A stretch of DNA of 64,000 nucleotides from SZUA-368 sp028533045 (GTDB lineage: Bacteria; Spirochaetota; Spirochaetia; DSM-2461), in assembly GCA_050031985.1 (NCBI GenBank), contig JBNAIG010000031.1:1-64000 (forward strand), written 5' to 3'. Numbering within the stretch: the stretch's first letter is position 1; each line of letters begins with the position of its first letter. The notes under the pieces were generated by a model. It did no database searches. It was not told the origin of the DNA and saw only the letters and a program-made list of their open reading frames with translations. Below, piece by piece: positions 7,953 to 15,572 of the stretch. Position numbers and translations under genes: made by a program.

Positions 7953-9956
7953 CTACTTGTTACTATTGTTATTACCTAGATTATCGAGAAAACCGGAGCT
8001 GGACTGTAGCTGATTCAGGGCACTTTCCATATTTCCGTATTTTACACGCAAATCTTGCTCGTAATCTTCCAAGTAAGCCTGATAATCTGTTATTTCCTCA
8101 TCCTTTTTTTCTATAGCATTGTCCAGGGTATCCGTTTTAAGAGAAATGATTCCCCCTGTTTGATTATAGGCCTTGAGGTAGGTATCCACCTGGACCCCCA
8201 CGCCGCTGTCAATAATCAGGTCCCCATCCGTATCCATGCCAAAGAGTTCCTTCACGGCAATAATTTTAGAATTGAGAACCTGGTCCACCTCATCTTCATT
8301 AATCTCAAGATAGCCCCTGAGTTTTGAGGCGGTTACACTTCCGCCGGGAGTCTCATTCGTTGAGATACCCATCTGTGCCAAAAGGGTCAGAGCATTTCCC
8401 TCGCTTGTTTCATAGGGTGCTGCTACCAGAGTCTGGAGGCGGTCCTTCATTTGGCGTAAGGTCATATCACCCCTTAACTGACCCAGGGCTTCCAGGGCTT
8501 CTTCCCGTTCATCATCGGTGAAGTAGTCTTTTTCGTTGATGATCTCTTCATCGTCGCTGGTTAATACGAGAATATTGGTTATTAGGTTATTGTATTCGTA
8601 AACAAATTTAATCAGCGCTTCCTTTGCGGTTTCTATATCGGGGGTAATTTCCAGGTCCACCTCGTCATCGCTGGCACGCTTAAGGTTCAGATTTATTCCG
8701 GGAATAAGATCATCCACCGAATTGTTCTCCCGGATTACTTCTATACCGTTAAATTCTATTATGGCATCCCGGGCCGTGTCGGCGGCGTTGACCGGTTCGT
8801 AGTCGGCAACAATATCGGGATTATACACCTGAATATCTTTTATGGTGATTTCTCTGTAGGTGTTGTTGTTCTTTAAGATAACAGAAGAGAGGTTATCAAC
8901 AAATCCGCTTAACCGCACTGTCATGGTCTCAAAACCGTTGCTGTCCTTAATGGGAGGGGCGTTGTAGCTGCCTGTACCGTCATTCAGGGCAATCACGTTA
9001 AAATCGTCTATTCTTTCGGGGAGGGGAGGATTCTCCCAGGCGGGAAGGTTTACATCCGCCGTCTCGCTATGTATGGTGATCCCTTCCAGGGAAACCGGCG
9101 GTGCACCGGGAACGGCGGGATCGTTCGGAGCGGGAACTGTCATGGATTCGGGAGAGAGTTGAGTCGTTTTATAGGAGAACTGAAGGATAGAACCCGCTTC
9201 AACTTCGTAGGACGAGGAGAGGGGGATTTCTACTTTGGCTCCGTAGTTCAGTTCAATTTCGCCGCTGTTAAGGGAAAAGTTTTCCCCTTGATCACTTCTG
9301 TTGATCACACTGCCCTCGGTAGGTGTCAGTTCCCGGGTATCGGTTCTGACCGGGCGTATCATGGCAATATCTTTAGCAAAGGACTCGGCATCTTCCTTAA
9401 ACATTAAGCGGTTAGAGCTTCCCGTAGGAATGGCTTCAAGGAGGATTACCTGGCTGTCACTACGGTTTTTCACAACCGTGGCCTGTATGATATTACGGCC
9501 TTTTTCATTAAGTCTTTCTGCAAAATCGCTTAGTTTTCCCCCTCTGTAGCGAAGGGATATTTCCTCTTCTCCTACCTGGAAGGCATAAGTTCCGGCGGGA
9601 ACTCTATAATCTTCATCAAGTTGTCCGGAGAGAAAACGGTCATTCGATGCTGTTTGTTTTACTATTACTTTGTAATCGGAAAAGGACGCATCACGATCTG
9701 CCGTTGCTGTGAGGATTCTTTCGTTTGACGATTCAACAATTTTATTGGAAAAGGGGTTTTCAAAGCCATAAAGAGATTTGGCGGCGGTTTGGACGGAAGA
9801 GACCTGCCTGTTAAGATTAAGCCAATAGCCTCTTTGATCTTTGATTTCCTGAAGTTCTTCCTCCAGATTAGTCAATTTAGTCTTTTCCACCTCGACTAAA
9901 TCGTCCACCATTTGAGTATACTTGCTGTTTACACCGGGAATACTTAAATCAGACAT
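7953..9956 (-). CDS. fliD: Flagellar filament cap protein FliD
   Basis: This 667-residue protein begins MSDLSIPGVNSKYTQMVDDLVEVEK, the FliD N-terminal pattern. It contains the FliD_C stretch with NNLITNILVLTSDD and closes with a long coiled coil (EITDYQAYLEDYEQDLRVKY). FliD caps the growing filament and folds arriving flagellin, here in the periplasm. The first gene after flaG in the reverse block, it is separated from flaG by 18 bases and is followed by the unknown gene at 7060. Confidence 0.93.
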   Translation of the reverse strand: MSDLSIPGVNSKYTQMVDDLVEVEKTKLTNLEEELQEIKDQRGYWLNLNRQVSSVQTAAKSLYGFENPFSNKIVESSNERILTATADRDASFSDYKVIVKQTASNDRFLSGQLDEDYRVPAGTYAFQVGEEEISLRYRGGKLSDFAERLNEKGRNIIQATVVKNRSDSQVILLEAIPTGSSNRLMFKEDAESFAKDIAMIRPVRTDTRELTPTEGSVINRSDQGENFSLNSGEIELNYGAKVEIPLSSSYEVEAGSILQFSYKTTQLSPESMTVPAPNDPAVPGAPPVSLEGITIHSETADVNLPAWENPPLPERIDDFNVIALNDGTGSYNAPPIKDSNGFETMTVRLSGFVDNLSSVILKNNNTYREITIKDIQVYNPDIVADYEPVNAADTARDAIIEFNGIEVIRENNSVDDLIPGINLNLKRASDDEVDLEITPDIETAKEALIKFVYEYNNLITNILVLTSDDEEIINEKDYFTDDEREEALEALGQLRGDMTLRQMKDRLQTLVAAPYETSEGNALTLLAQMGISTNETPGGSVTASKLRGYLEINEDEVDQVLNSKIIAVKELFGMDTDGDLIIDSGVGVQVDTYLKAYNQTGGIISLKTDTLDNAIEKKDEEITDYQAYLEDYEQDLRVKYGNMESALNQLQSSSGFLDNLGNNNSNK

Positions 9957-9974
9957 TATGTCCGGCCCGGCCCG

Positions 9975-10343
9975 CTAAATCTCTGTGTCAAATAAAAGCC
10001 CAATCGCTTCCTGTAGGTTTTCATGCAGTCTTTGAATCTCTTCACCTGGTAATTCCCTGATGATTTCCTGTGTTTGCTTGTCGATGATTTTTACGACTAC
10101 CATGTCTATTTTATCGTTGAGTCTATAACTAAATCGAGTATTCTTTACCGCATTTTGCAGGGCCAATTCCAACTCTTTTAGGTTCAGCTGTGGTGTTAAT
10201 TCATTCTTGTTGCCCGTGTTCTCTTTTACGATTTGCACGTGCTGCTGCGGTGCCTGATCCTTCTTTGCAGATACATCAATCTCCGCCGCATGGTTGGTAT
10301 TAACCGAGCCTGCATTTTTGACTATTGTCGTAGCTAAGCTCAT
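9975..10343 (-). CDS. flaG: FlaG family flagellar protein
   Basis: This 122-residue protein has a disordered N-terminal half. The conserved C-terminal FlaG domain includes KIDMVVVKIIDKQTQEIIRE and LPGEEIQRLHENL. FlaG affects filament length in other bacteria and is usually encoded beside fliD and flagellin, as here. A near-perfect AAGGAGGTC Shine-Dalgarno lies before the ATG at 10343. A strong hairpin at 10377-10400 separates it from the upstream flagellin gene. Confidence 0.9.
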   Translation of the reverse strand: MSLATTIVKNAGSVNTNHAAEIDVSAKKDQAPQQHVQIVKENTGNKNELTPQLNLKELELALQNAVKNTRFSYRLNDKIDMVVVKIIDKQTQEIIRELPGEEIQRLHENLQEAIGLLFDTEI

Positions 10344-10376
10344 AGAGACCTCCTTGTTCTCTAAATATGAGATTAA

Positions 10377-10400
10377 GGAGGGAGGACGCGAACTCCCTCC
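10377..10400 (-). terminator. Hairpin between flaB and flaG (terminator or 3' stabiliser)
   Basis: GGAGGGAG (10377-10384) pairs with CTCCCTCC (10393-10400) across an 8-base loop. On the - strand it lies 77 bases after the flaB stop and is followed only by a short TTAATCT, so full termination is uncertain. It could instead protect the abundant flagellin mRNA and allow weak read-through into flaG. Two further inverted repeats (CCCGC/GCGGG and GCAGCAT/GATGCTGC) lie between it and flaB. Confidence 0.5.
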
Positions 10401-10476
10401 GGAATCTCCCGCTAAAAAGATGACGTCCAGAAATCTCTTTGGCGGGCAGCATCATGCTGCTGAAGTCTTGTTGCTT

Positions 10477-11334
10477 TTAGGCCAGCAACTGAAGTACATT
10501 CTGAGAACGAACGTTAGCCTGAGCCAGCATAGCCATGCCAGCCTGATTCAGAACGGACTCTTTGGTGTAATCCACCATTTCGGAAGCCATATTGGCATCC
10601 CGAATGCCCGATTCTGCAGCCTGAAGGTTCTCAGCCGCAATTGCAACGCCCTTGGAAGCCATTTCAAAACGATTCTGATAAGCTCCCAGGTCAGCCCGCT
10701 GACGATTAACCATTCGCAGTGCGTTGTCTACGATACCGATTGTCATGTTTGCCCCCTCTACTGAAGTAAGCGAAACATTTCCGTTGTCGGTTCCCTGTCC
10801 GTTCTGAAGACCCAATGCTGTTGCTGTCATGGTGCCTATAAAGATCTGTTCGCTCTGATCCATATTGGCTCCAACCTGAAGCTGCATGATGTCTCCGGTG
10901 GCAGAGGATACTGCGAATCTACCGGTCAGCATATTCATTCCGTTAAACTGAGCGTGGGACGCGATCCGATTTACTTCGTCAACCAATTGTGAAACTTCTA
11001 CCTGGATCTGCATTCTGTCTTCGGCGGTATAAATACCGTTCGCAGACTGTACCGAAAGTTCTCTGATTCTACCCAAAATGTCGGAAGTTTCCTGCAGGTA
11101 TCCTTCGGAAGCCTGTATAAAGGAAACACCGTTACCAATATTCCTGACCGCCTGGTCAAGTCCACCGATTTGGGCTCTCATTTTTTCCGATACGGCCAGC
11201 CCGGAAGCATCATCTCCAGCCTTATTAATTCTAAGACCGGAAGAAAGCTTTTCCATTGAAGAACTCAGGTTAAGGTCTGTAACACCGAGATTCCTGTCCG
11301 CATTCATTGCGCTCATGTTGTGATTAATTACCAT
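10477..11334 (-). CDS. flaB: Flagellin FlaB (downstream copy)
   Basis: This 285-residue core flagellin has the conserved D0/D1 ends: MVINHNMSAMNADR, GLRINKAGDDASGLAVSE and the C-terminal ANVRSQNVLQLLA. It forms the core of the periplasmic flagellar filament. The ATG at 11334 follows an ideal AAGGAGGG six bases away, so the 19-residue upstream extension of the open frame is untranslated leader. A TTGCAA-N17-TATAAT promoter overlaps the end of the preceding flagellin gene. The leader holds several hairpins, including a CsrA-type one at 11358-11373. The two copies are very similar at both ends and differ mainly in the middle. Confidence 0.96.
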   Translation of the reverse strand: MVINHNMSAMNADRNLGVTDLNLSSSMEKLSSGLRINKAGDDASGLAVSEKMRAQIGGLDQAVRNIGNGVSFIQASEGYLQETSDILGRIRELSVQSANGIYTAEDRMQIQVEVSQLVDEVNRIASHAQFNGMNMLTGRFAVSSATGDIMQLQVGANMDQSEQIFIGTMTATALGLQNGQGTDNGNVSLTSVEGANMTIGIVDNALRMVNRQRADLGAYQNRFEMASKGVAIAAENLQAAESGIRDANMASEMVDYTKESVLNQAGMAMLAQANVRSQNVLQLLA

Positions 11335-11349
11335 GGATTTCCCTCCTTG
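11335..11349 (-). promoter_or_regulatory. flaB Shine-Dalgarno with embedded CsrA GGA (downstream copy)
   Basis: AAGGAGGG (11341-11348) sits six bases before the ATG at 11334 and contains the GGA that a CsrA dimer would bind together with the hairpin site 10 bases further upstream. Confidence 0.6.
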
Positions 11350-11357
11350 AAAGTTAC

Positions 11358-11373
11358 TGGGCATCCTTGCCCA
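11358..11373 (-). promoter_or_regulatory. Predicted CsrA-binding hairpin in flaB leader (downstream copy)
   Basis: On the mRNA this reads UGGGCAAGGAUGCCCA, a perfect six-base-pair stem with AGGA as the loop. The core CAAGGAUG matches the published CsrA SELEX consensus (RUACARGGAUGU). It lies 24 bases before the start codon, upstream of the GGA-containing Shine-Dalgarno, the same two-site layout described for Bacillus hag. Confidence 0.8.
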
Positions 11374-11374
11374 A

Positions 11375-11429
11375 TTCCTTGTATACCGCAAGGAACCGAC
11401 ACTAAGGGATTTCGCGTCACCCTAGTGTC
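11375..11429 (-). repeat. Two leader hairpins upstream of the CsrA site
   Basis: On the - strand GACACTAGGG pairs with CCCTTAGTGTC (about 11398-11429), then TTCCTTG pairs with CAAGGAA (about 11375-11395). Both belong to the 200-base untranslated leader of the downstream flaB copy. Neither has a T tract, so they are more likely stabilising or regulatory than terminators. Confidence 0.6.
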
Positions 11430-11444
11430 TATTCCAGCTCAACA

Positions 11445-11484
11445 AGGAGATTTCTCCCAGTTAATTAACCGGGAAAAATCTCCT
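11445..11484. repeat. 40-base near-perfect palindrome in the flaB-flaB spacer
   Basis: AGGAGATTT...AAATCTCCT with TCCC/GGGA inner arms and TTAATTAA at the centre (11461-11468). Centre of symmetry is 11464.5, with two mismatched pairs. As RNA it gives a stem of almost 20 pairs. It lacks a T tract on either strand. Confidence 0.75.
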
Positions 11485-11538
11485 CACCCTGCGTATACAA
11501 CAGGAGGAAACCTGTCAAAGAACAATACTCCTATGGTA

Positions 11539-11567
11539 ATTATACTACACTACTGGAGCAGTTGCAA
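11539..11567 (-). promoter_or_regulatory. Sigma-70-type promoter of the downstream flaB
   Basis: TTGCAA (11562-11567), a 17-base spacer and TATAAT (11539-11544). The -35 lies in the last codons of the upstream flaB gene, so the second flagellin can be transcribed independently from a housekeeping promoter. Confidence 0.7.
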
Positions 11568-12410
11568 GACATTCTGTCCCCGCTGGTTTGCCTGGGCGAG
11601 CATAGAGTTGCTAGCCTGAGTCAGGATGTTGTCCTTGGCAAACTCAACACTTACCTGAGCCATGTCAGCGTCCCGGATTCTGGACTCGGACGCCTGCATG
11701 TTTTCGGCGGCGATGTCGATACCTTTGGTTGCCATTTCCAGTCTGTTCTGGTAAGCACCCAAGTCGGCTCGCTGCTTGTTAACATTCTTCAGGGCGTTGT
11801 CAAGAACACCAATGTTTCTGTTGGCCTGTTCGGGGGTAGAAAGGGACATAATGCTACCTGTACCAATCTGTCTTACTCCCAGGGCAGTGGCAGTCATGGT
11901 ACCGATGAAAACCTGTTCTCTCTGGTCCATGTTGGCACCAATGTGCAACCACATAGAAGAGGTAACGGAGTTGTTTCCCGTTTCCTTGGCAAAACGGCCA
12001 GTGAGCATATTCATGCCGTTGAACTGAGCGTGGGAAGCAATTCTGTCGATTTCATCAACAAGCTGAGAAACTTCTACCTGGATCTGCATTCTGTCTTCTG
12101 CGGTGTAGATACCGTTGGAAGACTGTACAGCCAGTTCCCGAACTCTCAAGAGAACATCGGAGGTTTCCTGCAGGTAACCTTCGGTGGTCTGGATAAAACT
12201 GATACCGTCGCCGGCGTTTCTGGAAGCCTGATTCAAACCCTGGATTTGGGCTCTCATTTTTTCAGATACGGCCAGTCCGGAAGCGTCATCTCCAGCTCTG
12301 TTGATTCTCAGACCGGAAGAGAGTTTTTCCATGTCTTTCTGTACACTAAGGTTATTAACCCCAAGTTCTCGGTCTGCATAAAGGGCAGACATGTTGTGAT
12401 TGATGATCAT
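11550..12410 (-). CDS. flaB: Flagellin FlaB (upstream copy)
   Basis: This 286-residue core flagellin starts MIINHNMSALYADRELG and ends ANQRGQNVLQLLQ, with the usual D0/D1 helices and a short variable centre. It builds the same periplasmic filament core as its neighbour. A TGGAGGAAT Shine-Dalgarno precedes the ATG at 12410. The leader carries a CsrA-type hairpin (12444-12457). A sigma-28-like element (TAAA-N16-GCCGACG, 12495-12469) lies just upstream, so the two flagellin copies appear to use different promoter classes but the same post-transcriptional site. Confidence 0.96.
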   Translation of the reverse strand: MIINHNMSALYADRELGVNNLSVQKDMEKLSSGLRINRAGDDASGLAVSEKMRAQIQGLNQASRNAGDGISFIQTTEGYLQETSDVLLRVRELAVQSSNGIYTAEDRMQIQVEVSQLVDEIDRIASHAQFNGMNMLTGRFAKETGNNSVTSSMWLHIGANMDQREQVFIGTMTATALGVRQIGTGSIMSLSTPEQANRNIGVLDNALKNVNKQRADLGAYQNRLEMATKGIDIAAENMQASESRIRDADMAQVSVEFAKDNILTQASNSMLAQANQRGQNVLQLLQ

Positions 12411-12443
12411 TCTTCATTCCTCCATGAATAAAGTGTTTTTAAA

Positions 12444-12457
12444 GGGCATCCTTGCCC
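12444..12457 (-). promoter_or_regulatory. Predicted CsrA-binding hairpin in flaB leader (upstream copy)
   Basis: The mRNA reads GGGCAAGGAUGCCC: a five-base-pair stem with an AGGA loop, identical over 14 bases to the site in the other flaB leader although the rest of the two leaders differs. It lies 33 bases before the ATG and would be close to the 5' end of the transcript. Confidence 0.8.
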
Positions 12458-12468
12458 CGGCGGAAGGG

Positions 12469-12495
12469 CGTCGGCATTTCAAAAAGAAAACTTTA
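12469..12495 (-). promoter_or_regulatory. Sigma-28-like promoter of the upstream flaB
   Basis: TAAA (12492-12495) is separated by 16 bases from GCCGACG (ending near 12469). The flagellar sigma factor FliA favours TAAA-N15-GCCGATAA, so this is one base long in spacing but has the right boxes at the right gene. A mirrored copy on the + strand (TAAA at 12564, GCCGAGTA at 12582) makes this region an inverted repeat. Confidence 0.5.
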
Positions 12496-12586
12496 GACCT
12501 TTCCGCATATTCTTTTATCGACACCCCCTGCGGATAAACTTGAAAAAAAATTACGGTTTTTCTTAAAGTTTTTTCTCAAATGCCGA
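12471..12586. repeat. Inverted repeat with mirrored sigma-28-like boxes
   Basis: TCGGCATTT (12471-12479) is the exact inverse of AAATGCCGA (12578-12586). Partial symmetry extends inwards through ACTTTA/TAAAGT. Inside lies a smaller dyad, CCGCA/TGCGG. The 296-base gap between flaB and the TPR gene holds this element, the CsrA hairpin and a hairpin at about 12609-12634 (AAAACC/GGTTTT). No gene is seen. Confidence 0.6.
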
Positions 12587-12706
12587 GTATAAAAGGGGGA
12601 GTCCTGCTAAAACCTGCTTCAAAGTGGGTTTTGGCAATATTTCATTGTAATGAGATTAGGGGGGTAGAGGTCTTATCGTGGGAGAATGGTGTATGTTGAG
12701 TGGATA

Positions 12707-13546
12707 TTAGCCAAGAAAATGCTGGACCATAGGATCGTCCGGATCAATTTCCTTTAGTCGGTTAAGTATTTGGTCGGCCCGGCTTAAATCATTCATCTTT
12801 AAACAGACCATGGCCATGTTGGAAAGGAGGGTAGGGTTATCTTCTTCCAGTTTTAACCCTTCCTCTAAATGTTCCAGAGCCCTATTCCAGTTTCCCTGTT
12901 CCGATTCGCAAAGGGACATTTCGTTAAGCAGTTCTGCCGTAGGTGGGGCCACTTCTCCGGCTCGCTGAAAGGCTTGAAAGGCCTGGGCCCATTTTTCTGT
13001 TTGTCTTAAAGCCCAACCCAGAAGAAACCAGCCGTTAGAAGAGTCGCTATGGTTTCCCAGAAAACTCTCAATAAGAGCGATTCCCTTATCCCAGTTTTTC
13101 TCTTTAATTTCATGAAGGGCACGGCTATATTCAGGGTTGTCTTTTAAACGGTATTCATCCCTTTTTTTGTAGAAAAGAGCAAGGTTCGAACGGTGAAGGG
13201 ATACTTCCGGTTCCAGAGCACAAAGAGTTTTAAAAAGTTCCTCTGCGAAGGAAAACTGTTCTTGATCAACCTTAAGTTGCGCCGTAGTGAGAACCGTATT
13301 AACAATATCGGGACGAACCGCTTTTAAAAGACTGCGATAATAGTCGGAATCGCGACCATTTGGCTTTTCTTGAAGAACATAGAGCATCCCGCTTATCAGA
13401 GCAGGCCAGTTTAGCTGTCCTATATCCCAGCTATCCTCCTGACCTTCCGGTATTTCAACGGGGAGAGGGATAGAGCTATCCAGGGTAAATTCATCGATCT
13501 GTTCAGCCAGAGATTCAGGCAGGTTTATATACAGAATTTTTTTCAT
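12707..13546 (-). CDS. Tetratricopeptide-repeat protein
   Basis: This 279-residue protein has at least four TPR-type helix pairs in the second half (for example GWFLLGWALRQTEKWAQAFQ and TLLSNMAMVCLKMNDLSRAD). It has no signal peptide, so it is a cytoplasmic scaffold. It directly follows the PilZ gene (13553-14446) and precedes the flagellins. I use the ATG at 13546 rather than the TTG at 13552. Neither has a clear Shine-Dalgarno, and the start overlaps the end of the PilZ gene, suggesting coupling. The partner is unknown. Confidence 0.8.
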   Translation of the reverse strand: MKKILYINLPESLAEQIDEFTLDSSIPLPVEIPEGQEDSWDIGQLNWPALISGMLYVLQEKPNGRDSDYYRSLLKAVRPDIVNTVLTTAQLKVDQEQFSFAEELFKTLCALEPEVSLHRSNLALFYKKRDEYRLKDNPEYSRALHEIKEKNWDKGIALIESFLGNHSDSSNGWFLLGWALRQTEKWAQAFQAFQRAGEVAPPTAELLNEMSLCESEQGNWNRALEHLEEGLKLEEDNPTLLSNMAMVCLKMNDLSRADQILNRLKEIDPDDPMVQHFLG

Positions 13547-13552
13547 GTTCAA

Positions 13553-14446
13553 TTAAGCCCGGGTTGAGGCTTCTCCTTTTTGAGCCGAAGCAACTTGTGA
13601 TTTGGAAGATGATTCATCTGGTTGAGCCGACTCTTGCTTTCCCGGTTTGGATTTAACTGAATGGAAATAGCTGTTAAGGGCCAGAGTATACTGCATGGGG
13701 ATAGCTTTTTCTTCGTATTCAAGGGCAATAGCGCAAATATCTTTCCGGCCCTCTACCGCTTCAAAGCGAACAATCTTTCCCCGGAGGGTTAAAAGTTTTC
13801 CATCCTTCATATTTATGCCCATATTAAAGGTTTTGCCTATAAGAAATTTGGCATTTCCCAAGATAATAACCTTCATCCCGCAAAAAGATATATCCCGAAT
13901 AATGGCATTACGGGGGACATTGTCTATTACTAACGCGGCATTCTTACTGGCAAATCCCAGTTTTCTCAGAGTATCAGGTGTAAGAATAACACGCTCTTCC
14001 CTTCGTTTCTTTGCCACGATGGAAGCTTCCAGCATGGTTCCAAGGATATGAATCAAATCATCCGGCGGTCTTTGGGAGTATTCACATGTAATGAGGTAGA
14101 GGCCGCTTTCCTTTTTATAGAGACTCATGGAGGTGATTTTAGACTGAATGAAAAAAGAAATATGATCAGAAGGTCTATCGGCATTTCGAAAGCAGAAACG
14201 TACGGACACCTGATTGTTTTGATCCTTTATAATGCCCATGGTGGCCGGATCAAGATTGATGAGTATTTTGGCAGACTTCATAGAGGTTGAGTAGATAATG
14301 CAAGCTTGTTGTCCGCCGGAAAACTTTATGTATACCTGTTTGGTAATGAGTCCCAGACTAATAATAACATCTTTTGTAAAAGTTACATCCTGCTCGGCGT
14401 ATTCCGCGTAGTAGTTGTTCAGTTGCTGTGATGTTACGACCGCCAT
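13553..14446 (-). CDS. PilZ-domain protein (YcgR-like)
   Basis: This 297-residue cytoplasmic protein begins MAVVTSQQLNNYY. Its C-terminal half has the PilZ elements RREER (RxxxR region) and RDISFCGMKV (D-x-S-x-x-G pattern), so it should bind cyclic di-GMP. A Ser/Lys/Gln-rich tail of about 35 residues closes it. The longer open frame (to 14503) would run into the 6S RNA. The ATG at 14446, after AAGGGG, lies just outside the RNA. It is the second PilZ protein in the window and forms a pair with the TPR gene. Confidence 0.85.
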   Translation of the reverse strand: MAVVTSQQLNNYYAEYAEQDVTFTKDVIISLGLITKQVYIKFSGGQQACIIYSTSMKSAKILINLDPATMGIIKDQNNQVSVRFCFRNADRPSDHISFFIQSKITSMSLYKKESGLYLITCEYSQRPPDDLIHILGTMLEASIVAKKRREERVILTPDTLRKLGFASKNAALVIDNVPRNAIIRDISFCGMKVIILGNAKFLIGKTFNMGINMKDGKLLTLRGKIVRFEAVEGRKDICAIALEYEEKAIPMQYTLALNSYFHSVKSKPGKQESAQPDESSSKSQVASAQKGEASTRA

Positions 14447-14466
14447 TGAAACCCCTTGTATAAAAA

Positions 14467-14641
14467 CCCGCAGTGCCGACCAGGGAAGGTGGCTCTTGAA
14501 CACTTTGGTTCAAGGTGGGAGTCCGCTCCGAAGTTTCCTGTTTCTCCACTAAAGGGATAGCAATTCCTACTTCGACATTTAGGAGTCCCGATTTTTTATA
14601 CTTAGTCGCAAGAGACAATTCCTCATCGCGAACACCGCAGG
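14467..14641 (-). ncRNA. ssrS: 6S RNA
   Basis: The 175-base segment begins right after the zapA stop codon, the classic zapA-ssrS order. The 5' CCTGCGGTG and the 3' GGCACTGCGGG form the closing stem. The 3' half contains CACCTTGAACCAAAGTGTTC, nearly the same as the E. coli 6S sequence I know (CACCUUGAACCAAGGGUUC). A T-rich stretch (TTTTTAT) ends it. 6S RNA mimics an open promoter and sequesters sigma-70 RNA polymerase. An 86-residue ORF (14358-14618) overlies it and is not a gene. Confidence 0.88.
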
Positions 14642-14959
14642 CTAAATTTCTTCATTATCTTCCAGAATCCGATCGATCTGTTCAATCAGACTCCGGGCTG
14701 CATCTTCCAGCTCTTCTTCTATTGTACTACAGGAAGAGGCGGTCTGTCCACGGTCACCTTCAGCTTTAAACAACTCATCAATGATATTAAAGCTGGTGAG
14801 AATAGATAGCTTCAGGGGGTCCTGCATGGGAGAGCGTTCCTGTGTTTCCTGGAGTTTTTTCTGGTAGTAGGAGACGACTTTTCTTATATATTCTTTATTA
14901 TCTCCCGCCTTGATAGATAGGGCGGTACCTAAAAGTTTGATTTGTAGGATATCATCCAT
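14642..14959 (-). CDS. zapA: Cell division protein ZapA
   Basis: This 105-residue protein starts with MDDILQIKLLGTALSIKAGD, the beta strand of the ZapA head, followed by the conserved EYIRKVVSYY helix, a coiled coil and an acidic tail. ZapA promotes FtsZ filament bundling at the division site. It is followed at once by the 6S RNA and preceded by a coiled-coil gene that may be its ZapB-like partner (7 bases away). Confidence 0.88.
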   Translation of the reverse strand: MDDILQIKLLGTALSIKAGDNKEYIRKVVSYYQKKLQETQERSPMQDPLKLSILTSFNIIDELFKAEGDRGQTASSCSTIEEELEDAARSLIEQIDRILEDNEEI

Positions 14960-14965
14960 GGAAAA

Positions 14966-15535
14966 TCAGAAGATATCCAGGTCCTGGGGAGACCTGGTAT
15001 CTTCTTCATCCTGCTGCTCGGAATGATTGACTTGACTTTCTTCCTCATCGGAAATCAGGGGAAATCCCCCGTCAATATCGGGTTCGTCACTGGCAGGTTG
15101 ATCAGCCGTTATTTCTGCAGCGGCTTCGAACTGCATTTCTTCCTGAATTGTTTCTTCGGCAACAACTTCCGCTTCCGGCTCTGTTTCTTCCTCTACCGCA
15201 GGGGCTTCGGCTTCTACTTCCTCTTCTTCGATCAGTTCATCTTCCTCTTCTGTCTGGGGCTGAAGGACGATTTCCTCTTCTTCCTGCTGGACCGGAAGGT
15301 CGGATTCCTCGTTATCAACCAATTCAAGTTGAGAAAGAACACCTATTAAACCCTCTTCCACTTTATCACTGTCGGACTGGTAAGAGGAAAGGGCTTCTTC
15401 GAGGCTTGATATTTTTTCCTCATGGGAAGCTATCTGAGCCAGAAGATCTTTCTTCTCTTCTCTAAGACTATTGATTAACTCAATGGCGTCTTTGATTTTT
15501 TTGTCCAATACTTGAATCTGTTCAAGGGTTATCAT
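14966..15535 (-). CDS. Coiled-coil, acidic protein (ZapB-like)
   Basis: This 189-residue protein has an N-terminal coiled coil of about 65 residues (MITLEQIQVLDKKIKDAIEL onward). It then has an extremely acidic, Glu-rich low-complexity tail (runs of EEEE) ending in PQDLDIF. The arrangement next to zapA and the short coiled coil recall ZapB, which links ZapA to MatP, but the long acidic tail is not part of canonical ZapB. The ATG at 15535 lacks a strong Shine-Dalgarno. Function is inferred from the neighbour only. Confidence 0.7.
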   Translation of the reverse strand: MITLEQIQVLDKKIKDAIELINSLREEKKDLLAQIASHEEKISSLEEALSSYQSDSDKVEEGLIGVLSQLELVDNEESDLPVQQEEEEIVLQPQTEEEDELIEEEEVEAEAPAVEEETEPEAEVVAEETIQEEMQFEAAAEITADQPASDEPDIDGGFPLISDEEESQVNHSEQQDEEDTRSPQDLDIF

Positions 15536-15553
15536 ATGTTACCAAATCTCCAT

Positions 15554-15567
15554 GGCCCCGAAGGGCC
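15554..15567 (-). repeat. UUCG-tetraloop hairpin after rplT
   Basis: On the - strand GGCCC-TTCG-GGGCC, a five-pair stem with a very stable C(UUCG)G loop, lies 6 bases after the rplT stop and before the ZapB-like gene. There is no T tract, so it is more likely an mRNA 3'-end stabiliser or processing point than a terminator. Confidence 0.6.
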
Positions 15568-15572
15568 GTAAA

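Noticed and set aside
11335..11391. 19-residue N-terminal extension of the downstream flagellin
   Set aside because: Flagellins start at MxINHN; the extension covers the Shine-Dalgarno and the CsrA hairpin.
14358..14618. 86-residue open frame between zapA and the PilZ gene
   Set aside because: It lies over the 6S RNA, has no ribosome site and no recognisable protein pattern.
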